Source: Candidatus Rifleibacteriota bacterium
GTDB taxonomy: Bacteria > Muiribacteriota > Ozemobacteria > Ozemobacterales > Ozemobacteraceae
Assembly (NCBI GenBank): GCA_018818125.1
Contig: JAHISQ010000151.1
Location: 1-63,932, forward strand
Direction: 5' to 3'
Length of the DNA stretch: 63,932 nt
Shown here: one piece after another, positions 23,669 through 31,827 of the stretch
Layout of the letters: each line of letters starts with the position of its first letter
Position numbering within the stretch: position 1 is the stretch's first letter
Program-made: the position numbers and the translations under genes
Notes under the pieces: generated by a model
The model's input: the letters and a program-made list of their open reading frames with translations, nothing else
What the model was told of the DNA's origin: nothing
Database searches by the model: none

Positions 23669-24928
23669 TTAAAGCATGCTGATAAAAAGAGCTATGTTCA
23701 AAATCGTTACAATAACTCCCAAGGCATAAAGAGTCACTTTGTTCACTGTGGAATTTTTGTATTTTCCCATGACTTTTTCGGAGGAAGTTAAATAGACCTG
23801 CAGAAAAATGGTAAAAGGCAATTGAATACTCAATATCATCTGAGAAATGATCAGACCCTTGAATGGATTTGATATCATGAAAATAATTATGACCGCGAGA
23901 ATCAGAGAGAGCGCAACGCCCAATTTTGAGTGATTATCCTTGATGTCATAGGGTTCTCTGTACATTCCGGCAAAAATACTTCCGGCCGCCATACCGGATG
24001 TCATTGTAGATGCCACACCAGCAAACAGCAAAGCGACCGCAAAGATAACGGCAGAATGGTTGCCCAACAAGGGCGCCAGCAACTGCTGAGCCTGTTCCAG
24101 TTCTGACACCATGGTTTTGGACTTGAAAAAAGTTGCCGCAGCCAGCAGGATCATGGCGCTGTTGATTGCCCAGCCAATAAGCATTGAAAACAGGGTATCG
24201 AGAAATTCGTAAGTCAGTTGTTTGTCTATTATTGCTTCATCTTCACGGTTCCATTGTCGGCTCTGAATTATTTCAGAATGCAAAAACAGGTTATGAGGCA
24301 TAACCACTGCACCTAAGACGCTCATAATCACCACCATTGAGCCCTCTGGAAACGATGGAGTAACCCAACCGGCTATGGCACTGTTCCAGTCAATGCTTAC
24401 CAGGGAAAGTTCATACAGAAATGACAGACCAATAATCGAAACAAAAGCAATAATCCACTTCTCAATCAGCTTATAAGAGTTGGTAAACAGCATGGTCATA
24501 ACAAAAATGGTAACCAACACTGCTCCGGCTCTTATCGGTATTTCAAACAGCATTTTCAAAGCAATAGCGCCGCCCAGTATCTCGGCAAGCGATGTGGAAA
24601 CAGATGCCAGCATTGCTGACAGAAGTAAAAATTTCGCATAAACCGGTTTAATATGAATAGCAGCAGCTTCTGAAAGGCAAAGTCCTGTAGCAATGCCTAA
24701 ATGTGCCACATTGTGCTGCAATAAAATAAGCATAAGCGTAGACAGCGTAACCATCCACAACAGGGCATACCCGTAGTCGGCCCCGGCAGCCAGATTTGAA
24801 GCCCAGTTCCCCGGGTCTATGAACCCAACTGTTACCAGAAGACCGGGGCCAATAAATTTAAAAATTTCCAGGCCACCAAATTTTGGCTTGTAATTTTTTC
24901 TATCTATATTTTTGAATAATTTAAACAT
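23669..24928 (-). CDS. mntH: NRAMP-family divalent metal transporter
   Basis: A 419-residue protein with 11 predicted helices that imports Mn(II) or Fe(II) with protons. The metal-site motifs of TM1 (GFIDPGNWAS, Asp and Asn ligands) and TM6 (VVMPHNLFLHSEII, Met ligand) are intact. GTG 24937 is also possible, but ATG 24928 has a GGTG site at suitable distance. It is transcribed alone; the neighbouring gene at 23157 converges. No manganese or iron regulator site was recognised upstream. Some NRAMP-related proteins carry Mg or Al, but the methionine in TM6 favours Mn/Fe. Confidence 0.92.
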   Translation of the reverse strand: MFKLFKNIDRKNYKPKFGGLEIFKFIGPGLLVTVGFIDPGNWASNLAAGADYGYALLWMVTLSTLMLILLQHNVAHLGIATGLCLSEAAAIHIKPVYAKFLLLSAMLASVSTSLAEILGGAIALKMLFEIPIRAGAVLVTIFVMTMLFTNSYKLIEKWIIAFVSIIGLSFLYELSLVSIDWNSAIAGWVTPSFPEGSMVVIMSVLGAVVMPHNLFLHSEIIQSRQWNREDEAIIDKQLTYEFLDTLFSMLIGWAINSAMILLAAATFFKSKTMVSELEQAQQLLAPLLGNHSAVIFAVALLFAGVASTMTSGMAAGSIFAGMYREPYDIKDNHSKLGVALSLILAVIIIFMISNPFKGLIISQMILSIQLPFTIFLQVYLTSSEKVMGKYKNSTVNKVTLYALGVIVTILNIALFISML

Positions 24929-25065
24929 TCGAGTCACCAGAATTTTTTGGTTCTTTTAAGATTGCGTTACTGACGCTTATAATAACACAGTTGCCGGCGG
25001 CTTTCATTGGGAAAGGTCACGGCGCAGCAGCGAAATGCGCAAGCTTGGATAATCAGTGAATTCAA

Positions 25066-25098
25066 ATAAAAACCCAGCCTGGCGATGCCAGGCTGGGT
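25066..25098 (-). terminator. Intrinsic terminator of the molybdenum hydroxylase operon
   Basis: Perfect 11-bp stem, CCCAGCCTGGC at 25073-25083 and complement at 25087-25097, with a 3-base loop. On the minus strand it is followed by GGGTTTTTATTTG, a T-run. It lies about 30 bases after the stop of the last gene of the operon. Confidence 0.88.
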
Positions 25099-25125
25099 AC
25101 AGTTAGTCAGTCGTCGAGTTTGATT

Positions 25126-27792
25126 TTATTTCTTTTTGGCGGGTTTTTTAGTCGGCGCTGCTTTAACAGGTTTTACTGTTTTGGCAACTTTTACTGGCGC
25201 TGCTTTTGCCGGCTTTGCCGGTTTGGCGACTTTAGCTGGAGCTTTAACCGCTTTTGCAGGCTTGGCAGCAACTGGTTTCGCTGCTTTTACGGCAGGCTTG
25301 GCGGCTACAGGCTTTGCTGCCTTGACGGCAGGCTTGGCAACCGGTTTAGCAGCATCTTTGCCTTTATTGGCCTGCAGCTCTTTGATTGCCTTAAGCACTT
25401 TCTCAGCAGTAAAGGGCGGCTGGGTCAGTCTTACGCCAACGGCATTCTTGATCGCGTTACCTATAGCTGGCAATGCACCGTTGATGCTGATTTCACTGAC
25501 GCTCTTGGCGCCGTATGGGCCGGTCTTTTCGTAGGTCGGCACCAGAAAGGTTTCGAGTTCGGGCAGGTCACGGGTGCCCCAGATCTTGTAATTGCCAAAA
25601 GTAGGATTGAGCATACGACCGTTTTCGTCGAAGATGTATTCTTCGGTCAGCGCAAAGCTGATCGCGTTCATTACTGCGCCTTGCGTCTGCCCGTCAGCGA
25701 GCTGCGGGTTGATAGCGGTGCCGCAGTCAACGCCGGCAACATATTTGAGCAGCTTAACTTCGCCGGTTTCGGTATCAACTTCGACTTCAGCAAAGTGAGC
25801 TGAGAACGGCGGCGGCGAAGCGTGGCTGATGTGGCTGCCAATCGCGCCGATCTGGAACTGCTTATGCTCATACATTGAGTAATTGCAGACCTGCGAGAAA
25901 GTTACTTTTTTCTTGCGGCCTTTACTGTAGCAGACGCCGCTATTAATCGTGATATCGGACGCTTTTTCGCCCATCATGAGTGCTGCTACTGCTTCGATCT
26001 GTTCACGAACCTTTTTGGCAGCGTTAATTACAGCGCCACCGGTCAGGTAAGTGGTAGAACTCGCGTAAGCACCGACATCAAAAGGTGTCATGTCAGTATC
26101 TGAACTGTAAACCAGCATGTCGGTGAGCTGACAGCCGAGAGTTTCGGCGGCAATCTGGCCGAGAATGGTGTCTGAGCCGGTGCCCAGATCTGTGGCGCCG
26201 AGCAGCATATTAAATGAGCCATCTTCGTTCATTTTAATAAAGACAGCACCCATGTCGATCTCGGGAATTGAGCTGCCCTGCATCAGGCAGCACATACCGA
26301 GCCCGCGTCTCTTGACGCCAGTGCCCGGTTTGCCATATTTCTTAGTCCAGTCAATGCGCTTCATGCCTTCGGTGACACACTTCTCAAGTCCACATGAACC
26401 AATGCTCATGTCGACGCCTTCACGGCCTTCGCCGAGGGCTTTAAAGATTGGTGACGATTCGCCTTCTTTTATGTGATTTTTCTGGCGAAACTTGATCGGG
26501 TCCATACCGATTGCTTCGGCCATTTCGTCCATCTGGCATTCCATGGCGTAGGCAGCCTGAGTTGCGCCGTAACCACGATAAGCACCGCCAACCGGCAGGT
26601 TGGTGTAGACAGTGTCGCCGATAAATTCGATATTGTCAGCACGATACAGCGGCAGAACCTTCGAACCGCAGTTGCTCAGAACAGTAAGCGCATGCGAGCC
26701 GTAAGCGCCGGTATTGCTGAGAACGCGCATCGAAATAGCAGTGATGCTGCCGTCTTTTTTGACGCCGCTCTTGATGGTAACTACCATCGGGTGGCGGGTG
26801 CGGGCTGATATGAATTCTTCAGAGCGAGTCAGCGCCCAGATACAAGGTCGGCGGGTGCGCAAAGTTACGAGACCACAAACGTCTTCGAGCAGGACTTCCT
26901 GCTTGGTGCCAAAACCACCGCCGATTCTGGGTTTTATAACTCTGATCTTTTTGACCGGAATTCCCAGTGTTTGTGCAGTAATGCGGCGAGAGTGAAACGG
27001 AACCTGGGTTGAAGTGCGCAGCACGAGTCGGTCGTAGCCGTCAAGATAAGCCATGCAAACGTGTGGTTCGATCGGGCAGTGCTGGGCATAATGCGGATAA
27101 TACTTACGCTCGAACACGTAATCAGCGGTTTCGTAGCCTTTGTTTACGTCTCCAACAGCAGTCTGCACATGTGAGCAGTGATTGTGTTTGGGATCATAAA
27201 AAATGGGGATCGGCACGCGACAGTCTTTTTCGTCGTGAATAACCGGCGCGCCTTTGTCCATGGCTTTTTCACAGTCCAGAACCGGCTTAAGCACCTTGTA
27301 ATCAACCTTGATTTTTTTGCAGGCATCATCAGCAGCTTCAGCTGATTCAGCCGCGACAATAGCAACGCGGTCGCCAACAAAGCGCACTTTGCTGTCGAGC
27401 AGATAGGTGTCGTAAGGCGATGGCTCAGGGAAACCCTGACCAGCGGTTGTTCTTGGCACGCGCGGCACGTCTTTCCAGGTGTAAATGGCCACGACACCGG
27501 GCACTTTGAGTGCGGCGCTGGTGTCGATTTTCAATATTTCGGCGTGAGCATAAATGCTGCCGAGAACTTTTACATGCAGCAAATTCGCAATATCCATGTC
27601 GGCAACATACTGTTGAATGCCACAGACCAGACCCATCGAGTCAATTTTGGTGAGACTGTGACTGACCTGATTGAATTTGTCGGGTTTTTCAAAAAACAGC
27701 GGGGATTCCGGAATTGGAGAATATTCAACCGCAGCTGCTTTAGCAACTGGTTTGACTTTTTTTACAGCTTCTTTTTTAGTGATCTTAGCCAT
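25126..27792 (-). CDS. Molybdopterin-binding large subunit, xanthine dehydrogenase/aldehyde oxidase family
   Basis: An 888-residue enzyme subunit that hydroxylates an aldehyde, purine or other heterocycle at a Mo centre. Residues about 30-140 are the a/b hammerhead domain; the Mo-cofactor domain follows. Motifs: GGGFGTKQE (about 292-300), GGAYRGYGATQA (about 402-413), PFDVGAYASSTTYLTGGAV and the catalytic glutamate in GAKSVSEISINGALPAIGNA. The substrate cannot be told from these. Unusual: the last 76 residues (813-888) consist almost only of Lys, Ala, Pro and Val, including a doubled 12-residue unit, like a histone H1 tail; residues 1-20 are also Lys-rich. Start overlaps the stop of the 2Fe-2S gene by 1 base. 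No Mo-cofactor maturation gene is in the window. Confidence 0.93.
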   Translation of the reverse strand: MAKITKKEAVKKVKPVAKAAAVEYSPIPESPLFFEKPDKFNQVSHSLTKIDSMGLVCGIQQYVADMDIANLLHVKVLGSIYAHAEILKIDTSAALKVPGVVAIYTWKDVPRVPRTTAGQGFPEPSPYDTYLLDSKVRFVGDRVAIVAAESAEAADDACKKIKVDYKVLKPVLDCEKAMDKGAPVIHDEKDCRVPIPIFYDPKHNHCSHVQTAVGDVNKGYETADYVFERKYYPHYAQHCPIEPHVCMAYLDGYDRLVLRTSTQVPFHSRRITAQTLGIPVKKIRVIKPRIGGGFGTKQEVLLEDVCGLVTLRTRRPCIWALTRSEEFISARTRHPMVVTIKSGVKKDGSITAISMRVLSNTGAYGSHALTVLSNCGSKVLPLYRADNIEFIGDTVYTNLPVGGAYRGYGATQAAYAMECQMDEMAEAIGMDPIKFRQKNHIKEGESSPIFKALGEGREGVDMSIGSCGLEKCVTEGMKRIDWTKKYGKPGTGVKRRGLGMCCLMQGSSIPEIDMGAVFIKMNEDGSFNMLLGATDLGTGSDTILGQIAAETLGCQLTDMLVYSSDTDMTPFDVGAYASSTTYLTGGAVINAAKKVREQIEAVAALMMGEKASDITINSGVCYSKGRKKKVTFSQVCNYSMYEHKQFQIGAIGSHISHASPPPFSAHFAEVEVDTETGEVKLLKYVAGVDCGTAINPQLADGQTQGAVMNAISFALTEEYIFDENGRMLNPTFGNYKIWGTRDLPELETFLVPTYEKTGPYGAKSVSEISINGALPAIGNAIKNAVGVRLTQPPFTAEKVLKAIKELQANKGKDAAKPVAKPAVKAAKPVAAKPAVKAAKPVAAKPAKAVKAPAKVAKPAKPAKAAPVKVAKTVKPVKAAPTKKPAKKK
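25265..25336 (-). repeat. 36-bp imperfect tandem repeat encoding Lys/Ala/Pro tail
   Basis: Two units (25265-25300 and 25301-25336) encode the same 12 residues twice (KPAVKAAKPVAA) but differ at several synonymous positions. This shows the repeat is kept at protein level and is not a fresh slip. It lies in the tail of the Mo-binding subunit. Confidence 0.85.
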
Positions 27793-28343
27793 TATTTTTT
27801 GCCTCCTGCGCGCCCGGCAGTTTTCTTGTCGGCCTTAACAGCCTTAACAGCTTTGTCTGCCTTGACAGTCTTAGCGGCTTTAGCAGTCTTAACGGCTTTT
27901 GCAGCCTGAAGAACTGCGTCGATGCGCTTAATATAACCAGTGCAGCGGCATAAATTGCCATCAAGAGCATCTTTGACGTCTTCGGCAGTCGGATTGGAGT
28001 TGCTGTCGAGCAGTGCCTTGGCGGCGATTAACGAACCGGGGTTGCAATAACCGCACTGAGTTGAACCTGAGTCAACAAAAGCCTGCTGCAGAACATGCGG
28101 CTTCTCAGGGTTTCCCATGCCTTCGACGGTGAGAATCTCGGAGCCTTCAGCCGTGCCGGCCGGAAGGATGCATGAATTGCGGGGGCGACCATCGATCATG
28201 ACGGCGCAGGCGCCGCAACTGCCTTCGCTGCAGCCGATTTTGACACCCTTAAAACCGGCGGCGCGCAAGGCTTCAGCCAACATGGTATTAGGTTTAATTT
28301 CGAGGCAAATATCTTTGCCATTGATTCTGGTATTTATTTTCAC
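27792..28343 (-). CDS. (2Fe-2S)-binding subunit of molybdenum hydroxylase
   Basis: A 183-residue subunit carrying two [2Fe-2S] clusters. Residues 1-75: plant-type ferredoxin domain with GCSEGSCGACAVMIDG and CILPAG. Residues about 80-150: helical cluster-I domain with QCGYCNPGSL and GNLCRCTGYIKRID. The family usually ends about 10-15 residues after CRCTGY; here a further 37-residue Lys/Ala/Val tail follows (KAVKTAKAAKTVKADKAVKA, then KTAGRAGGKK), the same style as the tail on the large subunit. Passes electrons from the Mo centre to the FAD subunit. 11 bases from the upstream FAD gene. Confidence 0.94.
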   Translation of the reverse strand: MKINTRINGKDICLEIKPNTMLAEALRAAGFKGVKIGCSEGSCGACAVMIDGRPRNSCILPAGTAEGSEILTVEGMGNPEKPHVLQQAFVDSGSTQCGYCNPGSLIAAKALLDSNSNPTAEDVKDALDGNLCRCTGYIKRIDAVLQAAKAVKTAKAAKTVKADKAVKAVKADKKTAGRAGGKK

Positions 28344-28354
28344 TGGCTTTCTCC

Positions 28355-29215
28355 TTACTTGCCGGCCTTGTCAAAGGCTTCCTGCAGACCGCGACGGATC
28401 ATCACTTCGAGAACCTCTTTGCGATAGTCGTTGCTGGCACGGATGTCGCGGCGAATTGTCAGACTTGACGCAGCTTTTTTAGCAGCTTCAGCGAAAAGCT
28501 CAGCGTTGCCTTTCTGTCCTTCCAAGACCTTTTCAGCTTCGAGGCAGCGGGTCGGAGTGGCTGTAATAGCATTTACAGCAATTCTGGCCTGTTCAATTCT
28601 GCCGGACTTCTGAGTAAGCCTGATGGCAAGACTGATCATGGCATAATCATTCGAGGTCTTGGCAAACTTGGCAAAGTGAACGCCAGTGCCTTTACCGTAA
28701 ATGGGCACCATAATTTCAGCGATTATTTCGGCTTCGGCCAAAAATTGCGAGGCTCTGGTATCGATAAACCTCTGAACCGGCACAGTGCGTTTGGGCTTGC
28801 CTTTGCGGCAGACCACTTCAGCGCCAAGCACCATATAAACTGGCGGCAGATCAGACCACGGAAAAAGGCCAGCCAGGTTGCCGGCAGCAGTTATCGAGTT
28901 GCGCAGCAGGGTTGAGCCGATTTTTCCAGCGGCAGCTTTGAGAAGCTCGCCAGATGGGCCTTTTAAATCTTTGCTTTTATAAATATCCTGAACCGGGGTG
29001 CCCGCGCCAATGTGAATATAGGCTGAATCATGCCTGATATAGCAGAGTTCTTTAACCTTTGTCAGGTCGACCAATGCTTCAACATTGTTGTCGTTGCGCA
29101 GAACTTCTGAAGTTCCGCCAGCGATCAGGGCAGTTTTCTGTTCTCGGTTGCCGAGGTGTAGACAGGCTTCCTCAATGGTTTTTGGATAGTAAAACCGGGT
29201 GAGCTTTTTGAGCAT
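28355..29215 (-). CDS. FAD-binding medium subunit of molybdenum hydroxylase
   Basis: A 286-residue subunit of the CoxM/CutM/XdhB type. FAD-binding motifs: ALIAGGTSEVL (about 34-44) and RNSITAAGNLAG followed by WSDLPPVYMVLGA (about 105-135). The C-terminal CO-dehydrogenase flavoprotein domain ends in RRDIRASNDYRKEVLEVMIRR split over the usual site. ATG 29215 has GGAGGG 6 bases upstream. First gene of the operon FAD, 2Fe-2S, Mo subunit. It lacks the Lys-rich tail seen on its two partners. Confidence 0.93.
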   Translation of the reverse strand: MLKKLTRFYYPKTIEEACLHLGNREQKTALIAGGTSEVLRNDNNVEALVDLTKVKELCYIRHDSAYIHIGAGTPVQDIYKSKDLKGPSGELLKAAAGKIGSTLLRNSITAAGNLAGLFPWSDLPPVYMVLGAEVVCRKGKPKRTVPVQRFIDTRASQFLAEAEIIAEIMVPIYGKGTGVHFAKFAKTSNDYAMISLAIRLTQKSGRIEQARIAVNAITATPTRCLEAEKVLEGQKGNAELFAEAAKKAASSLTIRRDIRASNDYRKEVLEVMIRRGLQEAFDKAGK

Positions 29216-29550
29216 TCTCGCCCTCCTTTTCCTTGTGTTACGGTATATTATTCAACTCAGCTTAGAATTATACTGACAGCCAGCCCAATATGCCAGCACA
29301 GACTAAAATAATCAGCAATTTTCTTTGCCAGCTTGTCAAAAAATACGGCAAAGCCAGCACCAACTCTAAGTTTGCCAACCGGCACCTGAATCTGAGGGCA
29401 AAACGCGCAAACCTGCTCCATCAGCTGCGCTGTGCATGCCCGGCGAATGAGGCATAGCCGGGACTTAACTGGAATAGGTCATTGCTTAATGTTAGGATGT
29501 CGCTGGTCAGTTATTGTAGATGGCCAATTATGAGTGAATTGAGGTTGGAA
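29216..29550. other. Intergenic region between divergent molybdenum hydroxylase and CorC-type genes
   Basis: 335 bases up to the chosen CorC start. On the minus strand a TATAAT-like hexamer (forward ATTATA at 29267-29272) could be the -10 of the hydroxylase operon, but no convincing -35 is present. A short CCCGGC/GCCGGG inverted repeat lies near 29438-29461. No gene seen. Confidence 0.5.
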
Positions 29551-30846
29551 ATGTTTTATACGGTGCTGTTTTTTACGACACTGCTGCTGATATCTGCTGT
29601 TTTTTCCGGAACAGAAACTGCCTTTACATCTGTTAACGAAATCAGCATGTCACATTACGGGAAAAAAGGCGGCCGCCGACAGCGTATTGTGCTGGAAATG
29701 CTGCAAAAAAAGAGCTCGGTGATCGCTGCCATTCTTGTCGGCAACAACATCGTCAATACGGTTCTGGCGGTATATGCCGGCGCATTTTTCGACCAGATAT
29801 TCGTTAATACAGGAATGCTGACTGACGCGGTAGCACCGATTCTAGCATCTGTCGTCACCATTATTTTTCTGCTGATATTTGGCGAAGTTATTCCCAAACA
29901 TATAGGTGTTACCTTTGCCAAAGCATGGACAATGGCGGTGGCTTACCCGCTCTGGCTGATTGTCTCTCTGATGAAACCGGTTACCGCTGCTATGCAAGTC
30001 CTCAGCCGGGCAATAATGACTCTGATAAAAAGACCGGGCGAACATGATAGTGCGCCGTCAATTCAGGAACTGCTTCTGCTCGCCAAACACAGTGAAAAAG
30101 CCGGCCACATCGACTCGATCGAGCGCAAACTGATGTCAAAATCAAGCAAGTTCAACGACCTTCAGGCCTGTGATGTCATGATTCCGCGCAGTTCTGTCAA
30201 GGGAGTTCCTGTTGAGGCGGGCTGGCGCGAAGTGCGCGAGTCATTCAAAGCTGATATGTATACGCGGGTTCCCGTTTACAACCAGAGTCTCGATGATATT
30301 CTCGGAGTATTCAACTTTAAGGAACTGGTTAAACTAGGCCCCGAAGACGCTGACCGTTTTGATCTGCGAAAACTTATGATGAAACCTCTTTTTGTGCCGG
30401 AAAATGTAGTTATTGGTGAAGTGTTCGAGCGCATGAAGTCGAGCCGAAAGCACATGGCGGTCGTTGTCGATGAATTCGGCTCCACATCTGGCATTGTTAC
30501 CATTGAAGACATCGTGGAACGCGTTTTTGGCATGATCAATGACGAATATGATATTGAAGCGCCGTTAAATGTGCAGAGCCACGCCAATGGCGAACATGAA
30601 GTTTCCGGCAGCATATCACTGCAGGAACTCAGCTCAGCTCTTTTGCTTGAATTTTCCGAAGAAGAACACCATCAGGCCAACACTCTTAACGGCCTGCTGA
30701 CTTTTCTGAAGGGCGATTTTCTGCGCGAAAAAGACAAGATTATCCGGGGTAATCTCGACTTTATCGTAAAAACAATGGATGGGCACGTCGCCGATAAAAT
30801 ACTGATAAGAAAGAGAGAGACAACAAAGCCGGCAAAAGCATCATAA
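29551..30846 (+). CDS. CNNM/CorC-type membrane protein (DUF21, CBS pair, CorC_HlyC domain)
   Basis: A 431-residue protein. ATG 29551 is chosen from several in-frame starts (frame open from 29482) because GAGG lies 6 bases upstream and the first membrane helix begins at once. Residues 1-180: DUF21 transmembrane domain (FSGTETAFTSVNEI, IIFLLIFGEVIPKHIGV). Residues about 190-320: CBS pair (CDVMIPRSSVKGVP, MAVVVDEFGSTSGIVTIEDI). Residues about 345-420: CorC_HlyC transport-associated domain. The family is tied to magnesium or sodium homeostasis, often Mg export or tolerance. Single gene. Substrate not evident from sequence. Confidence 0.92.
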   Translation: MFYTVLFFTTLLLISAVFSGTETAFTSVNEISMSHYGKKGGRRQRIVLEMLQKKSSVIAAILVGNNIVNTVLAVYAGAFFDQIFVNTGMLTDAVAPILASVVTIIFLLIFGEVIPKHIGVTFAKAWTMAVAYPLWLIVSLMKPVTAAMQVLSRAIMTLIKRPGEHDSAPSIQELLLLAKHSEKAGHIDSIERKLMSKSSKFNDLQACDVMIPRSSVKGVPVEAGWREVRESFKADMYTRVPVYNQSLDDILGVFNFKELVKLGPEDADRFDLRKLMMKPLFVPENVVIGEVFERMKSSRKHMAVVVDEFGSTSGIVTIEDIVERVFGMINDEYDIEAPLNVQSHANGEHEVSGSISLQELSSALLLEFSEEEHHQANTLNGLLTFLKGDFLREKDKIIRGNLDFIVKTMDGHVADKILIRKRETTKPAKAS

Positions 30847-30862
30847 CAACCTGGCGATCAGA

Positions 30863-31651
30863 TCAGGGTTTTTCGTCACTGGGTATGGCAAAGCCAACCA
30901 GATGCGCTTTGAGAGCAGCAAATTCGATTGTAACATGGGCAATGACATCTTTAACTTTTAGAAAATCAATCGAGAAAAAGAAAAGACTCTTGCTGCTGCC
31001 AGGCTCTTTGGGCCGGGCTGAAATAAACTTGATGCTTTCTGCCTTGCCATTATTCTGGGTTACTTCACTGAGAATTGCGCTGACTTTTTCGCTGCCAAAC
31101 TGTTTTTGAACACTTTCAGTCATCATGGCAAAGGCATCAGCCTCTTTGCCTGACAAGCCGGCCTGCCAGAATGCTTCGGCCCTTTTTGCATACCTTTTTG
31201 CGGCGTCTGCCGGGATAACGTTGGTTTCTTTTAAAGCAGCCTGAGCTACAACAGGATCTTTCACATTAAAGCCAAACAGCAGACCATTAAGAAAGTTCAT
31301 TTCCATCGGGATTTCTTTCTTCGCAAAGCGAAAATTTCCGCTAAAATCCTGAGTCCGGTTTCCGTTAGCAGACTTGTCGGAAAAGTTCATGCCGTTCATG
31401 TTCAAGCCTTCAAAGTCGCCGCATTCCTTCGTCACGCCCTTAAAGAACAAATACAGCAATTCCGGGTCGACTTCTTCTGCCAGACCGGGGTGAACTTTAG
31501 CAATAAAGTCATCCGGGCTATCTTTTGCCGCCAGGCTGATAAATTCTTTAACTATAGCCTCGCCGCTAGATTGCCCGTACATCATTAAGCCGACAAACAG
31601 AGCAATCGCAAACAAGAAAAAACCACAGCCAAACTTTAATACTGATTTCAT
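30863..31651 (-). CDS. Membrane-anchored protein of unknown function
   Basis: Not recognised. 262 residues with one N-terminal hydrophobic segment (FFLFAIALFVGLMMYG) that may be an anchor or uncleaved signal. The remainder has two similar-looking halves, each with a helical start and beta end (EAIVKEFISLAAKDSPDDFI near 31-50; EAFWQAGLSGKEADAFAMMT near 158-177), a layout seen in DUF3887/NTF2-like proteins. AGGAAC precedes ATG 31651. Converges with the CorC-type gene. Function unknown. Confidence 0.75.
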   Translation of the reverse strand: MKSVLKFGCGFFLFAIALFVGLMMYGQSSGEAIVKEFISLAAKDSPDDFIAKVHPGLAEEVDPELLYLFFKGVTKECGDFEGLNMNGMNFSDKSANGNRTQDFSGNFRFAKKEIPMEMNFLNGLLFGFNVKDPVVAQAALKETNVIPADAAKRYAKRAEAFWQAGLSGKEADAFAMMTESVQKQFGSEKVSAILSEVTQNNGKAESIKFISARPKEPGSSKSLFFFSIDFLKVKDVIAHVTIEFAALKAHLVGFAIPSDEKP

Positions 31652-31827
31652 GATCTGTTCCTCTCACGCTTTATCAGATTAAATTATTGTAGCACGCGTA
31701 AAAATACAGAATCAACTTCAGATTAGTATGCCGTCGCATCGTAAAAACAGACGCGACGAAGTATCGCGTAAGCCTATCTGTTATGCGTGAAGATTGTGAA
31801 ACGCTACGTATTAGATGTTTACGGCAA

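Noticed and set aside
25136..25534. Long plus-strand frame of about 130 residues rich in Ala, Gly, Phe and Leu opposite the Mo-hydroxylase tail
   Set aside because: It is the complement of the Lys/Ala/Pro low-complexity tail, has no ribosome site, and the minus-strand frame has clear family motifs.
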